Assembly: GCA_003344405.1 (NCBI GenBank)
Contig: NOWV01000070.1
Location: 248,001-312,000 of the forward strand
Direction: 5' to 3'
Length of the DNA stretch: 64,000 nucleotides
Origin: Trichoplax sp. H2
Taxonomy: Eukaryota > Placozoa > Uniplacotomia > Trichoplacea
A program made the translations under genes and the position numbers. The notes under the pieces are model-generated. The model had not been told where the DNA came from. It did no database searches and saw nothing but the letters and a program-made list of their open reading frames with translations. Below are positions 29,501-43,250 of the stretch, piece by piece; the first letter of the stretch is position 1, and every line of letters starts with the position of its first letter.

Positions 29501-32500
29501 ACATTCATGATAAAATTGGCAAAATATTGATCTTGCTTTTACTATTATCGTAGGTGTTATGCCGTTCTATCAGTAGTTCCTCAAACCTGCAATGAAATCC
29601 CATCTTCATTTCTAAATGAAAGCTTTACTACTGGCGATCAGCATTGCAATTTAACACTATTGTGGTGCGTTGCGTCTAAAAATATAGGATTAGCTATTAC
29701 TTAAATTCATTAAGCTTAACTAATACAAATGGTTCTAGATTTTAATAGTGGTATACAAACTGTCTTCTGACAAAGGAGCAAATATACCTCAGTTTACTCT
29801 CTCGCAAGTGATATCAGAGCTAATAAATGTTCATGCTACGTGTACTGTATATTGTAAAATTAGTGATGCAGTGAAATACCTGACTTACCTTTTACTGTCC
29901 ACGATATTATTAGAATTAGTTTTACGTTATTCTAGGTGATTGCACTGGAGAAATATGACTACATATAGTATATGCATTTAGCACGAGCACATTGTACTGT
30001 AACAGATACATATGGCTCTAGAATTTTAATATCAATATACTATCCATATTAGAGAGCGGAAAAAGACTGTAACAATTCTCTTGTTAACTTACATTTTAGG
30101 GCTCGAGACAATGGAATTATTGCTACTACACCATTATCCTTAGTAAGTCGCAAGATTATATCAGCATATTTTGTGCTACTCTATAATCATATTCTATACC
30201 TGTTCTTGTTAGAACTAATTTTTAAGATCTTTTAAGTACGCTAGCAGTGAATTAGATTTCAACTTTAAGATTTTTATCGAGTTTCTTCGTTGACTTCTTC
30301 TTCATTTTTCATGTATAATTTATTCTGAGAATAACCTTTCAAAACAGCTATAGCTAAGCATACGTAACTGCTAGCATAGATTATTATTCATTTGGTCTTC
30401 ATTCTTGACGAGATTCCATCACTAATAAATTTTCAATTTTTAACTAGCTTTAATGCTGGCAATAATTTTTCAACTTTATTTAAGTACTTCTATGTAAAAT
30501 TTTTCATTTGATTACAATCTTAGTGGATTGTGTTTATCAACACATTTCTCCTTTATTAAAGCATTCGTACAAGGAAGAGTTTTACAATAGTTGATCAATT
30601 ATAGACGTCATGCTCATGCTTACCGTTCAATTTCTTTCTATTTCAATTACCTAGATTTTATATCAATATTATCCTCAATTTCGATGGGCTGCTGTTTTGG
30701 TTGTTCTTTTTGTGTTTATGACCACAATTATATCTTATCTGACGGCAGGATTACCATTGATGACCTTAAGTAATTGCTTTCATTTTATGGATAATTGATG
30801 TAACTACTGTAATGAATATTTGGATTGATTTAAATAAACTGCTATAATGACTATATTAATAATATGATTGCAAGAAACTCTCATTATTATATTTCAGAAA
30901 GAAATAGTAGTATTCTTTTAATTGTTTGATAGGTAACAAATTTATCCTTTCTAATGATATAGTTACTGGTATAAATGAAAGTTTTTGGAAGAAGTATACA
31001 TCTTTAGTGCAGAAAACGCAAGAACAAAGTGATGAAGATTTATTAACCAATTCTGCCGCTGAGCGACAACGCGTTTGGATGTGGTAGGGATTATCATTGT
31101 TGATATTATGATTGGCTATAGCCACCAATTAGCTCAGTATCTGAAGCTTTAATTAAAACTGTACTAGTGTACATGATTTAGGAATACTAACTAATATTAT
31201 TGTATGAAGTTTTAAAAAATCTGTTAGTACGCTTATATCTATGCTAAGGAAAACGATTGATTAGGACAGTGCAGCAGTTTCGATGATTACTTCAGTGCTA
31301 ATGTTTTAAATTTTTGAATAATCTCTAATGTAACATCCCTGAGTACGTATCTCTAAACTATATAAACTATCCTCCAGGGTTTTAGGCTATAATGGTCTTA
31401 AATTACTCATACCAATATAGATGACTACGAGTTTCATTGGAGCAAAATATGCAGCGATTATTGTGCACTGTAATATTTATGTATTTAATTCGATAAAATT
31501 AGTTTGGCATGTTGCTCTAATGCAAAGAATGGAATAAGCTTAAAAACTGCGCACGTGCTTATTTCTGTTCCTGTCATCTGATATAAAGGAATAAACTTTA
31601 GTTTTTCAGAAGTGTTCCTTCAAATTTTGGTATTTCTGGCTATTTATTTAATTTGTCACTTTGGTGTTCATGTAAGGATAACATTCGATATTTAAAAACA
31701 GTATTAATGCTAATTGAAGACAATTACGGATTATCGTATACTTAGTTCATGCTACTCTTCCTCTATGAATGTCTAATTTTAACCAATCTTTCTTGAAAAT
31801 TACCAGTAATTATATCAATATTAACTGCGGGTCGATTGCTACTTGTTTCTGAGATTTATCTGTTTGGAATGAGCTTTAATGTTAATTAAATTGGAAAATA
31901 ACATAAGAACTTATTAGGAAATTATAGTTTTCCGCTTGTTTGTAATTATCCGTTTTGTACAATTGTCTAATATGGTTATCTGATTATATATCATTATGTT
32001 TAATATGTAAAATTTTGATAAATCACAAATATTAATGCGGGATTCAATCGTGGATAGATTTGACTACTTTTATCAGAGCTTTCCGTTATACTAATTTACT
32101 TCTAAAATTTTCTGATGATCAGTAATTTACTTCAGTTCAAAGTTCAAGAAAAATCAACAGATTGATTTTATCCTCTTCTATATGTGTTAAAATATAACTT
32201 TAAAATATAATTCAATTATTATTTGACAGTATCATTATGTCTAACTGAAATTTATTTGATTTTGATTTATTGATTAGAATTTTTATAACTTTGCCAATTA
32301 CGCTTCTGCCTTAACATCTCTCCTATTTAATGGGTTATTTATTCCGATTTTATTCTATTATGCAAACAGCTCCAAGCTAGGGTATGTTTAACTGGTACAT
32401 TTTAAGTAAGAGATTTATTAAGCTGTTCTCAGACAGACTATTGTTGGTGAAATAAGATTCTATTAATAATACAAGGTTTATGCTATTAATTATCCATTTG

Positions 32501-32683
32501 TCTTTGTGTCTAGTACACAAGCGTGATATATCGTAATTGTTAATATCTTTGATTTTTAGTGAAGTTGAAGTTCCACTAGCGGTGCCTGGCTGGCTACGAT
32601 TTGGAGCACTTGCTCTAATGCTAATCTACTTTTTTATGACTATTATTGATATTTTAATGGTAGCCAAAGTAATCAAAGTCTAG
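26566..32683 (+). CDS. Multi-pass membrane transporter, AAAP-like, copy B
   Basis: Tandem paralogue of copy A with the same 16-exon plan: 26566-26680, 27025-27066, 27533-27606, 27714-27791, 28032-28171, 28308-28373, 28633-28750, 29089-29247, 29351-29415, 29554-29664, 30100-30142, 30655-30769, 30963-31083, 31602-31671, 32278-32381, 32560-32683. The sum is 1545 bases, giving 514 residues. Conserved blocks are GYTLLAMPNSIAHTGI (48-63), GGTARLMPYL, VPQTCNEIP with a second Cys in HCNLTLLW, IIATTPL, and SYLTAGLPLMTL. It has a short N-terminus and a Lys/Gln/Glu-rich loop in exon 13 (YTSLVQKTQEQSDEDLL). Exon 14 begins after TTTAG at 31601, not after the nearer CAG, because only this keeps frame. All exons are intact, so it is probably functional. 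Substrate unknown. Confidence 0.75.
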
Positions 32684-34686
32684 CTATCGTTTATGGCTGG
32701 TTACAGTATCAACAGGAAGAATTTCAGATTTTAACCTACTATTTGTTAATCTTAGTTCACCGCTAGACAATTTCGTAATGACTAAGAATTTTGCAATGGA
32801 AAGAGACTTTAGCATTCATTTTTAAGAACAAATTATTGTAGAATTTAGTCATTTATTGCTGAATCTATAAACATTAAAATATCCTATTACGGAAATTGAG
32901 ATATACGTATATCAGCTATATTCGATATTTTTCTCTTTTACCGGACTTGAAGGAATCGTTTGCCACAAAATGGACATATCATATAATAGTTATTGGCTGT
33001 TTGCTTGCTGGATCTATACGAACTAAGTAAACTTTTCTACTAATTATTTGTCAAATATTTAATAAGTCGTTATTTTCTGGACCATAAGAGGGTAAAACAC
33101 CGTTGGATGGCGTAAAACTATATCAAATTCGTGATTATTTGTTGCGAGAATCCTATTTATCAGCTATATACGTTATGGTTTATCTTTCTAAGTCTGAAAG
33201 AATTGACTTTGACAACTAGTATAAGCTTAAATCTACTATAAGCTATTTGCTACTAGATCTATAAAATGTAAACCATGTTTATACTGTAATATATGCAAGT
33301 TCTATCTATTATTACTACTGGGCTAGGAAAAACTAACAAATTTATTAATTGGTATTACCTTCGATTTGCAAATGGGCTATTTGCTACTAGGATTACAAGT
33401 AATAATCGTTGTACCGAGGTACTGCTAGTAGTAAGTTACAAATTGCAGGTATTATCTCTCTACAGTAATCTTATAAGAAACTGTAGCAAAAACTGATGGT
33501 GGGTTAATCTATGCCAGTTATAAATTATTCTGTTCGTGAAAAATTTTGGGGATTACTAAATACTTGCATTAATCATCAGATGCTATTTACCGGCTTCGAA
33601 GGAAATAAAAATGTAATTTGCTAAAAATTTGTATCTAATTTTAAGTATTAAGATTGTATTTTATCAATCGCAAGACCTATGAGCAGTGCAGGGTATTATG
33701 GACTACTAAATATATCGTAAGATAAATACAGAAAAGACACTACCGTTAATCATACTGAACATGGCTTATAGTCTACAATTGCAACACTAAGTTACTTTAC
33801 AATAGTATAAAGATTGTCATGAAATAATTGTAGTGGAAAGTAGAATTTAGGCACGATCCTGAAATGATTTATCTTTGATCAACAGAAGGATAATATAGGA
33901 TGAGAATGATTCAATTTTTATCGCAAAGTTATGTAGCCTTGGCTCAATTTATAAACTAGCAGATGCTTACGATTTTTGTTCTAGCCATGCTTATGTATTT
34001 ATATTTCATTGCTAAATAAGGTTAAAGTTAAAATAGAATTAATTCAGTTGTCTACAAAATCGGAATAAATTAAAGTTTTCCGTAGATGCTTAAAATTAAT
34101 TATGAGAGAACAGCATATTCAGCTTGAAGCTATTGAATGTCTGTAGATTTCAAATGAATGTCGGTAATAAAGAGCGAGAGGGGAAATCAAGGGAATTCAA
34201 AAGACAATAGGAGGCATAATGCCTTCTTAGCAGAAGAATTCCCAACAGGATTAATGAATTTGTATATATGGATCTTATTGGATTCTTACGAGAAAAAACT
34301 AATCGATAACGAAATATCGGATCCCGTTTCAAGAAAAAATTGATGATTTTTAGAGGTACTTAAAACATCTGAGTATCTAATTACATGGGTTTCCATCACG
34401 GTTAAAAATTGTGGATAAAAATTATTGCTTGGCTTTGAAAATTATCTAGTAGAGAGGTAATAATACCGCATATAGCTTTAAACTTTTGCGTTCATTATGG
34501 TTTAAAGAAGAAGACTACATTATGTCATCCAGTAGATTATACTTGCTGCTTTCATTCATAATACTAACTAACGGCTAATATTTAGATTTAGAATAGATTT
34601 TAGGCACTGTTTGATATGAAACTACGATGCTTTAACCAACATTCAATCTCAATTGAACGTGACTAGATAATCAGGATAATTTGAGT
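32684..34686. other. Spacer between transporter copies B and C
   Basis: 2 kb without a recognisable gene. A stretch at 34150-34343 is open for about 60 codons on both strands. Neither reading joins copy C in phase or resembles a known protein. Confidence 0.55.
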
Positions 34687-37600
34687 ATGGAAAAATTGAA
34701 GAATGATAGCACATCAACTCAAAATAATCGATGGATGACCTTGTGGATGCGCTTTTAAAATTTTCTATATTATTTAAGAATTTGTAAGTTTTCAACTACC
34801 CTGTTTATCGTGATAAATTTTGTATGATCTCAAAGATAGATAAATGATAATTGTACATAATCGTGAAATTATTCATATATTAAAATTACTAAAATAGATC
34901 TACTTCTGGCTATAGATCATGGAAGTATCTCCATATGAGCTATTTACTATCTCTCTCTTTTATAATAACTTGGAAAAGATTAATTTTTCATGACTAAGTC
35001 ATTAAATCCGACAATAATTAAAGCAAAAACTACAGTACTGTGTGCTTATTTTCACTTTAGTGTTACAGATGTATAGTATGCTTTTTCAAATGCAGTAAGT
35101 ATTAGATATGTTTATTTGATGGGAAAGTTGACAGAATTATTTAATTATTTTATGCCACGTTTATTTTATCGATCGGTTTGCATAATTTAGTCAAGACATC
35201 GAGACAATCGTGTATATCAATAGTAAAGTCTATACGCGATAAAGTAACTGCTTGTATTACATATTATCATAAAATAGCTCTGCAACAAGATAACGCAATG
35301 TACGATCAATAAGTCAATTCCTTGAACTACGTATCAAGGAACGATATTTGCACTATCAGGAACACTTTTGTTCTACTAGTAGACTACACAAAGACTTAGA
35401 CGCTTCGTATTTTACGTTAAACACCAAGTTTAAGAATCCACTTAATTACATGATATACTGCATTTATATACTCTTCCTCGACAGTTCATGAGTCATAGTT
35501 AGTACGATTAACTTTGGAATCATTCACTGAATTAGACATAATTTTAGCTACTGCTCTCTAATGCAGACAACAGTATTTACGAACATAGACATCTGATGAC
35601 TAATACAGAATAGTCAGATTACGGTATGTTATATTACGGGACATTTCCACAATAATTTACAATCTGCCGTAAGTAAGTTACAATCACAATGATTCGAACT
35701 ATAGTTAGATAATTCGCATTCCCTAATATAACTATTAATTTCAGTATATTTATATATGTCACTGTCATAAAAAGCTAGTACTATATTAAAACACAGTATA
35801 TCCAGATTAGAAATTAACTAAATAAGGATAGGCTAGCAAAATTATCCAACATAGATATTTCTACTCTAATACAGTATTAAACACTGTCACACTTCGTAGA
35901 TAGAATCATCATTCAAAAGTCACAGAAAATAGCTAATATCAAGAGAGAATTAGAAAAAATTATAGATGGATGTAGAATTACTAATTTACGTCTAGCTATC
36001 ATAAAATCAATCTAAAGTCTGATGACTGTTAGTTCTGATTTCCTTTCTATGTTTGCTCTAGTTGATTTTGTTAAAAAGCTTATCTTGGTAAATTCTTGAT
36101 TAGCAATGATTACGATAAAATTTTCTTTTCTAGTGTAATTCTGTTTATAATAATTAGTAGACAAACTTATTATATCTAAGATGGAAGATATCCAGTCATT
36201 AATAATTTATCACTACTACAGGATTGATATGTATTTAAACACGCCAAATATTTGTAATAATAATTTTCCGTTCTTTTATATGCCATACCTCACAGATTTT
36301 ATTTGCATTGCTTATATGCAAGGTTGCTCATTCCTTGGTAAGTAGCATAGTTGTAATTGAAGATAACTATTGATAAAATCAAGTATTGGGCATTATTTTA
36401 TCTAGATGGATTACCTTTGTTTTATCAATTTGATATTTGTAGCTTTTATTGGATAATTTAAGTGTCTGACTTAAAAAAAATCTATATTAAATGATTTTAG
36501 TTCAATTGATTTACAGTGTGATCTGTATTGGATGATTGATTAATAATCTATTTTTAATGATTTTGATTGATTAATTCATAGTATACGTTGGACGATTTAG
36601 TTGAATAGTGAACAATAATCCCTAATCTTAATGCATTATTTAAACAATCGCAAGAAATATTACATTTTTAGTTCATTAACCTGGGATTAAACTAGAAACA
36701 CTTACAGCTTATCTTGTAGTACTGTATCTTGTAATCTTGGAAATATAATTTGTTATCTGCTAGATCTAGGTACTTAATGTTAATTAGTAAGCTTAACTGT
36801 TTGGCAAAATTTGACAGCTGTAGTTGATTTACTGAATAAAACCCTGAAATTATATTTCTTATACTTACTAAAAATGAAAAGTTGAGATTAGAATGTAAAT
36901 AACAGTTTCACCTTGTTTCTTTCAGCATTACCAAATAGCATAGCTAATACTGGTATAAAGCCATTTATTGGTGTCTATTTCATAGCGTTAGTTGTAGAGG
37001 TAAGATGAATACGGTAGCTTGACCTATCATATGAAAATGAGATGATCAAATTATGCAATATAGATTTCAACTTATTTACATAATAGCAACGAACTATATT
37101 CATAATCTATCTGTATCAAATATTTTATATGCCTTCTCGATTCCAAAAGATTCCGTTAACCTTCTTGGTCTTGGTAATCATACAAAAAGCTGCAGTATTA
37201 AGAAAAAGTGGTCGATTATATGCCAAGGTAATAATCTATTTTAGCACTTCTATGTTTTCAATTCAAGTATCCAAAATCCGTGCGCTATCAAGATGAAGCA
37301 CTACTGACCTAAATGGAATATTGAATATGCTTAAACTTGCAAGCAAAGACCTTAATTTACATTTTATAATGTTTTGGCATTGATTATTTGCGTTACTGTA
37401 TTCAATGTCGTGATATAATGAATTTAAATTATTTGAATTTCATTAGATTATACTGATGTTGCTACATTAATAACTAATAAAAATCGTCTAATAAATTTCT
37501 ATAAAATATCCGATAATACAGTTACTTTTTCATATACTGTGTAAATAACAGCTGAAGCAACTTAATGCCGATAATAGCGAGGATGATGATATTGATAGTG

Positions 37601-40600
37601 ATGCTAAAGGCAGCGAGAACGAGAAGAAATTCAACGATACGGAAATTAATTTTCATCTACTTTCTGAGTCTTTTCTACCATGGTTTCTACAAATTGCTTT
37701 CGATGCCCTATGCTTCGGCTTGCTGTAAGTAGATGAAATGAATTAAAACCAATACATACCGTGAACTTGGATGGTATTGAATTGAGTTAGATTGATTTTA
37801 TCTGAGTAAGATTCTGTTTTATAATGCAATGACGTTTAGATTTAATGCAGAAATTGCTAATGCCTTGTCGGGTAGTCAAGTTTTTGGTCATCTTCTTAGA
37901 ATAAAGTAAGCTATCTGGGATTACAGATTTTCATCCCTGTTTATAATTATAGCTAAGTTATTTTTACAATAATAAAGATTTTAAATTTTCTTGCATCAAA
38001 TGTTGATAGCAAATTCAGCGTATTGACTTTCAATTTATAGCTTAATCTCATCCTAATTGTTATTTTATTTGTTACTGCTTTCAGATTTAAGAATATTTTA
38101 GCACTCTTTGTTTGGATTGAAGCATTTCTACTGATTTTTGCTCGAAGACTTTTAAATCTTGTAATTCCGATAGCATCTTTAGTTAGATGTATTATATTAC
38201 TAATAATGGTAAGTTAACTGACTTACATGTACATCTATTAATCTAGATAATATTCAACGATATATTAGTGACCTATCTCTGCTAAATTCAATCTAATTAT
38301 TTTTAAGCTAAGATTAAGATCTTCAGTTCAGTTTGGGGTAGTTTACAACCGAAACTAAGGTCTTTGCTTTAAATTTTTATTATTCATACTGTAGCTATTG
38401 AAAGGCTTCCATATTTTAATTTAAATTAATAGTAGAGAAAATTTCCTGTAGCTACTAAATCTGGATTGTTAACAAGTAAGATTCAAGTCTCTCAGTTAAA
38501 CTTAGATGGTTTGATAACTTACAATACCACTTCTATTACATTTAGTCATTATTAACTTAATTTTTGCTCTTTCTATTGAAGTAGACAATTAATAAATTAA
38601 CAATAGTATCATATTAAATTTATATCATTGATATTGAAGAAAGTAATTTCCAGATAATTCAAACCCTTAATAATCAACATCATGGCCTTTTGAATAGTAG
38701 ATTGAAATTGATCATTAATCCTACTATTTAAATATTTACGGTCTATTGCGTAAAATTAGATCATTAATTATCTATAATGATATGATCTTTTACATAATAT
38801 TAATCATTTATAGCTAAACTCAAGATATTTTCTTTAATTTTAACAAATAAAAGCCGACATGATCGTCGCTCTAGTAAGCCAAATTTTTGCTAATACCTTA
38901 ATTAAAACGACAACCTGCATTTTAGAAAGTAAACAAAGATCAAAGGCCGCTAATATGTACATATCTAATGTTTCATTTTTTTAAATTAGTTCGTAATGGA
39001 TAGTTTATTTATACATTAAGTCTCAATTGTATAAATTAACTTTTCGTGAAGCAGTAAAATGTAGCTTTAACGAAATTTATTCGAGTGCCAGTTTTATTAC
39101 TTGATTAAAGATATTAATATCGATATAAATACTTCATATTTCATTATTTGAGAGCACTGTTCATTTCTTCATCGTTTATAGATAATTATTTGTTTTATCG
39201 TTGGTCATTCTGTACATCATCCGATCCACAATAGTTGGCAGCGTATATCATCTCCGTTCCTAATTTGTCTAGTTTCAATAGGAGGAATGGCTAGAATAAT
39301 GCCATACTTGGCTAACTTTGTGCCGTTCGAAAGGAAAAATGTATATTAAATTACATAAAAAATTCTTCTAATCATCAATGTATAGATTATCTTCTCACTT
39401 TGGATTATTTTTTATAAATTAGCTTATGTATTTGATTTTAACAACCGCGTTGGCTCAATGCTCTGTTGCACTCTTTAATATATTATGGTAAGATGAACTG
39501 TTACATCAGTAACTGTTATGCTTGCATTAAATTGAAAATATCAGCGGACGATTTTACAATGAATAGAACCTAGATTAAAAATGTTGCCTTAATTGGTATT
39601 TCCAATACTATTAAGATTACCAATATATATTTACAGAGGGTTACTGAAGAATCAATTACCGAATTAATTTTAAATTGATACCTATGGGATTACTTTATGC
39701 TCGTCTTTCTAGGGTTTATGCAGTTGTATCAGTAGTACCTCAAACTTGTCATGATATTCCTAGTACCTTTATGATTCAAAATTTAACAACGGAAAATTCA
39801 CACTGCGATCTGACTTTGTTATGGTAAGATATACGGACCAACAATATTTAAGTTATATCGATTATGAGTGAACTTGTTTGTATTAATGCAAATAATCTGA
39901 AAACATTTACTTATTTTCTACTATTTATCACTTTAACCTGGCTGCAACTAGGGGGAAAAATCATGGCGAAATAGCTACTAATCCGTTAGTCAAAGTAAGC
40001 TAATTAATACTAGTAGCATAAGTGTATTTAACTTAATTATGGTGGAGCAATACCTATAATTATAAATCTACTTGTGTTCTTGATAATAAAGGCATTAAGT
40101 TTTTGTTTTAAAATTGCATTTTGCTATTTGTCTTAGCTAAGTGCTAATGTTCATACTGCAAGTAGTGAAAGATGTAATAGCTAGATCTTTTCAGCAATAG
40201 TTATATTATCTGTTTATTTAAGCGTATATGATATTCACCATGATTATCCCTAATTTCATATGGTCGTATCGATAACATTGTTGATTCTAGTGATACTACA
40301 TACTGTTTAATCAAGAAAGTAGCATTACTTAATACTTATAATTCATCTGATCCAATTTAGATATTGACCGTATATTACGTTCAATATAAATGGGTTGCGT
40401 CTGTTGTAATCGGCTGCCTAGTATTATCTACTCCAATGTCTTTTCTGGCAAACGGAATGCCATTAATAACATTAGGTAATTTCTTCATTCTTGTTTATTT
40501 TTTAGCTATAAATTATGTCATTCACCACGTATATTTGTAATTATATAAGCATTATATTAGCTTGTACTCCATATTCTTATTTGCTATAATACGCAGTTAT

Positions 40601-43157
40601 CGTCTATACGCGTTATAGCCATGATTGTGGCATGTTTTGGTAAAGTATTATGATCATAATGAATGATTTAATTCATTGGATATATGTTATTGCCATTGTT
40701 TTATAATGCATTTTCTGTATTACTATAATTTTTTGAAATAACATTGATCATTGACCATGTAGTTATCGTTGTGGTGATAGCCTTGTCTTGAATTTTTACT
40801 GCTGTTGCGCTCCTTAAGTAAATTTGGACGAATAATAGGCCATGACTGCAGTGAATTGTTGAATACTCTTGATTGTTATTAGTTGGAATTAACGATGAGA
40901 TACACTTTATGGTTAAAACAGTAATCTGACTTCAACTTAACTACTAATTTTTATGATAAAGAATAGTTTTTGGATAGGCTTTGTCGGGTGATTTTAGCTT
41001 ATTCTTCAAGCTCTTTTATACTATGCTATGATTACCTTAAATTTCGTTTCATCGTAATATTTGCAATCTATTTCAAAATTTTTAGTTTATTCAAAAGCAT
41101 AGAGCAATGCATTAATGGTTATTTTTAATTCTTATACACGTTTATAATATACTTTATTTCATTGACGTGGATTCAGCAAGTGGCATTAATGAGGGAATAT
41201 GGCATCACTATTTACCTGATGAACCTGTAGTGATATCAGAACACAATCAACAAGTCGCAAAAAATTCATCGAATAAGAAAAAACGTAACTTTCGTTTATG
41301 CATGCGGTAAGATCAACATGTAGCTAATTCAGTATTTACATATATATAACCTATCCCTCAGGCTAAAGGTATGACAATACTTAGGCTTATTGAATGTACA
41401 TTGATCTAGATTATCGGAAATTCTACTTCAAGTGATTATATTTACTGCCCTTTATTTGATTTGCCTATTTTGTCCTCAGGTTTGATACATTGAACTTTAT
41501 TAGGCATTATTTAATACTATACAGATTATTAGATAAAGAAAGAAGCTAGCATAAGGTCCAATATGAAGATAGCTTTATTTTATTCTCTGATTGCAAATAG
41601 GCATTTTACATCTTCGCCAATTATGGTGCTTCATTAGCAAGTTTCCTATACAGTGGTATTTTCATTCCGATTCTCTTTTACATTGCTACAAGCAAAAAAT
41701 ATGAGTAAGTTAATATTTACCCTTTATCTAGTTCTATTACTTCTATTCTGTCATATATCGAAGCTTTTCACCTAGTAGCCGTCGGACATCCTACGATATT
41801 TTTGTATTTCCGCTTAAAGCATATTTTTAAATCTGTCGTACGATCAAGTTATGAGTAGAAATTAAGCATTATTTATAATCAGGAAGGACATTATAAAATT
41901 ATTCCAAAATAATTTTAAATTAATTAGCTAAGATGCTACTAAGAGCAGAGAGTATTATATTAAATATAAATGGTTTAACAACTTAAGGCTTCTTTCAGGA
42001 AGAAGCATGAAAGATCTTGCTAGTATTATACGAATATTAGGAGGAAATATGGTTTTCTATTAATATATAAACATTTAGAAGTCATTTAGCTCTATTGCAC
42101 GGGCATAAATTTCCTAAGCTTGCCTGTCTAGTAGTCAATTTTAGAAGTAATAGCGATAACGGGAAGGGAGAGAAGTGAATCACTAATTAAAAAGTATCTA
42201 TTTAAGATATTGTTTAATGTCATTAAATTTGCATTTACATATCTTTCAGGCTTACTTTCTGTAGCATAATAAAGTAGTCTTAATAACATTAGTGATGAAG
42301 TAGAACATCGTGGCATATCGTTTCCTTCTTACTATCAACGTAATTTACTTGAAGGATACGGCTATACTGGAGAAAAAAAACGTTAGGATACTAGCAGTTC
42401 TGACAGTTTACAGAATATTAAAAAATAATACCACTTGAAAACATACTACACGAATATAATTTAGAACTATTCTAGGAAATTCCTCTTTTCTCCTATACTG
42501 ACAGCTAGCCCCGATAACTAAACGTATTTGCGATATGGTAAAAATAGAATTAGCTTTATGAAAGCTAACTTTTTATGGAAGAGCCGTTCAAGGTATTACC
42601 CTTAACACTATTGAATTACCAATATTAATTTAATATGCAACTATCCGAGAGAGTTGTCCGGTGGCAAATATGAGGGAGGAGAAAGAGGAATTGTTCGTAT
42701 ACTGTTTTAAACAAATATGGCCAATTAATCATTGTAATCTTTTTACCTCTCTACCAATGAGGAGTCAGATCGCGACGTGCCGAAGTCTTGTAAAATTATA
42801 ATCTATTTTAAAAATAAAATTAAGAAAATTCCTGAAAATATTTCATTTCATGCAATTTAAATAAATACCGGTGATGATTTCTATAATTTAAATGTGGTTA
42901 TAAATTTTATTATGCTGCTAGTTCATATGGAATAACAGGAAAATTTACGCAACTGTTTAATATGTACTATGCCTCCAGAATGACCAAATTCTTGAATATT
43001 CTTATTAGAACTATATTTTTACCTTGTTATTAGTGATATTGAGATTCCTCTGCCTGTGTCGTCTATGTTTCGCTATGTTGCGTCAATTTTGATGGTATTT
43101 TATATGGCTATGGCTGTGGTTGCTATATTGGTTACAGTGAAAGTAATTCCTGATTAG
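34687..43157 (+). CDS. Multi-pass membrane transporter, AAAP-like, copy C (TAA in exon 1)
   Basis: Third tandem paralogue. Exons by homology: 34687-34783, 36296-36337, 36926-36999, 37150-37227, 37552-37724, 37840-37905, 38085-38208, 39182-39340, 39423-39487, 39713-39823, 39952-39994, 40361-40475, 41177-41306, 41410-41479, 41601-41704, 43034-43157. Total 1575 bases. Exons 2-16 are intact and keep phase; they encode CSFLALPNSIANTGI, GGMARIMPYL, VPQTCHDIP...HCDLTLLW, SFLANGMPLITL and a longer acidic loop in exon 5 (NSEDDDIDSDAKGSENEKK). Exon 1 has a matching ATG, length class and donor phase, but codon 24 is TAA (34756-34758), in the segment equivalent to the start of membrane-adjacent SIWPYLQV. 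Either translation begins elsewhere, an unseen 5' exon exists, or the copy is a young pseudogene. It is listed as coding because the rest is well preserved. AATAAA lies at 43245-43250. Confidence 0.65.
34756..34758 (+). other. In-frame TAA in exon 1 of transporter copy C
   Basis: Read from the ATG at 34687, the codons pass CGC TTT and reach TAA before AAT TTT CTA TAT TAT TTA AGA ATT, which aligns with the conserved end of exon 1 in copies A and B. The other two frames do not leave the one-base remainder that exon 2 needs. Confidence 0.75.
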
Positions 43158-43244
43158 TCTGCTTACAGATATTTATGGTCTGCTGTATTTTATTTGCCTT
43201 TCTTTATTATGGTGAAATCGCTATATAATAGTTCGTAACTATAC

Positions 43245-43250
43245 AATAAA
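43245..43250 (+). terminator. Possible polyadenylation signal of transporter copy C
   Basis: AATAAA 88 bases downstream of the TAG at 43155-43157. This is a common hexamer in AT-rich DNA, so support is positional only. Confidence 0.35.

Noticed and set aside
34150-34343. Frames open on both strands just upstream of transporter copy C
   Set aside because: Neither offers a donor that joins exon 2 of copy C in phase, and neither resembles the exon 1 of copies A and B.
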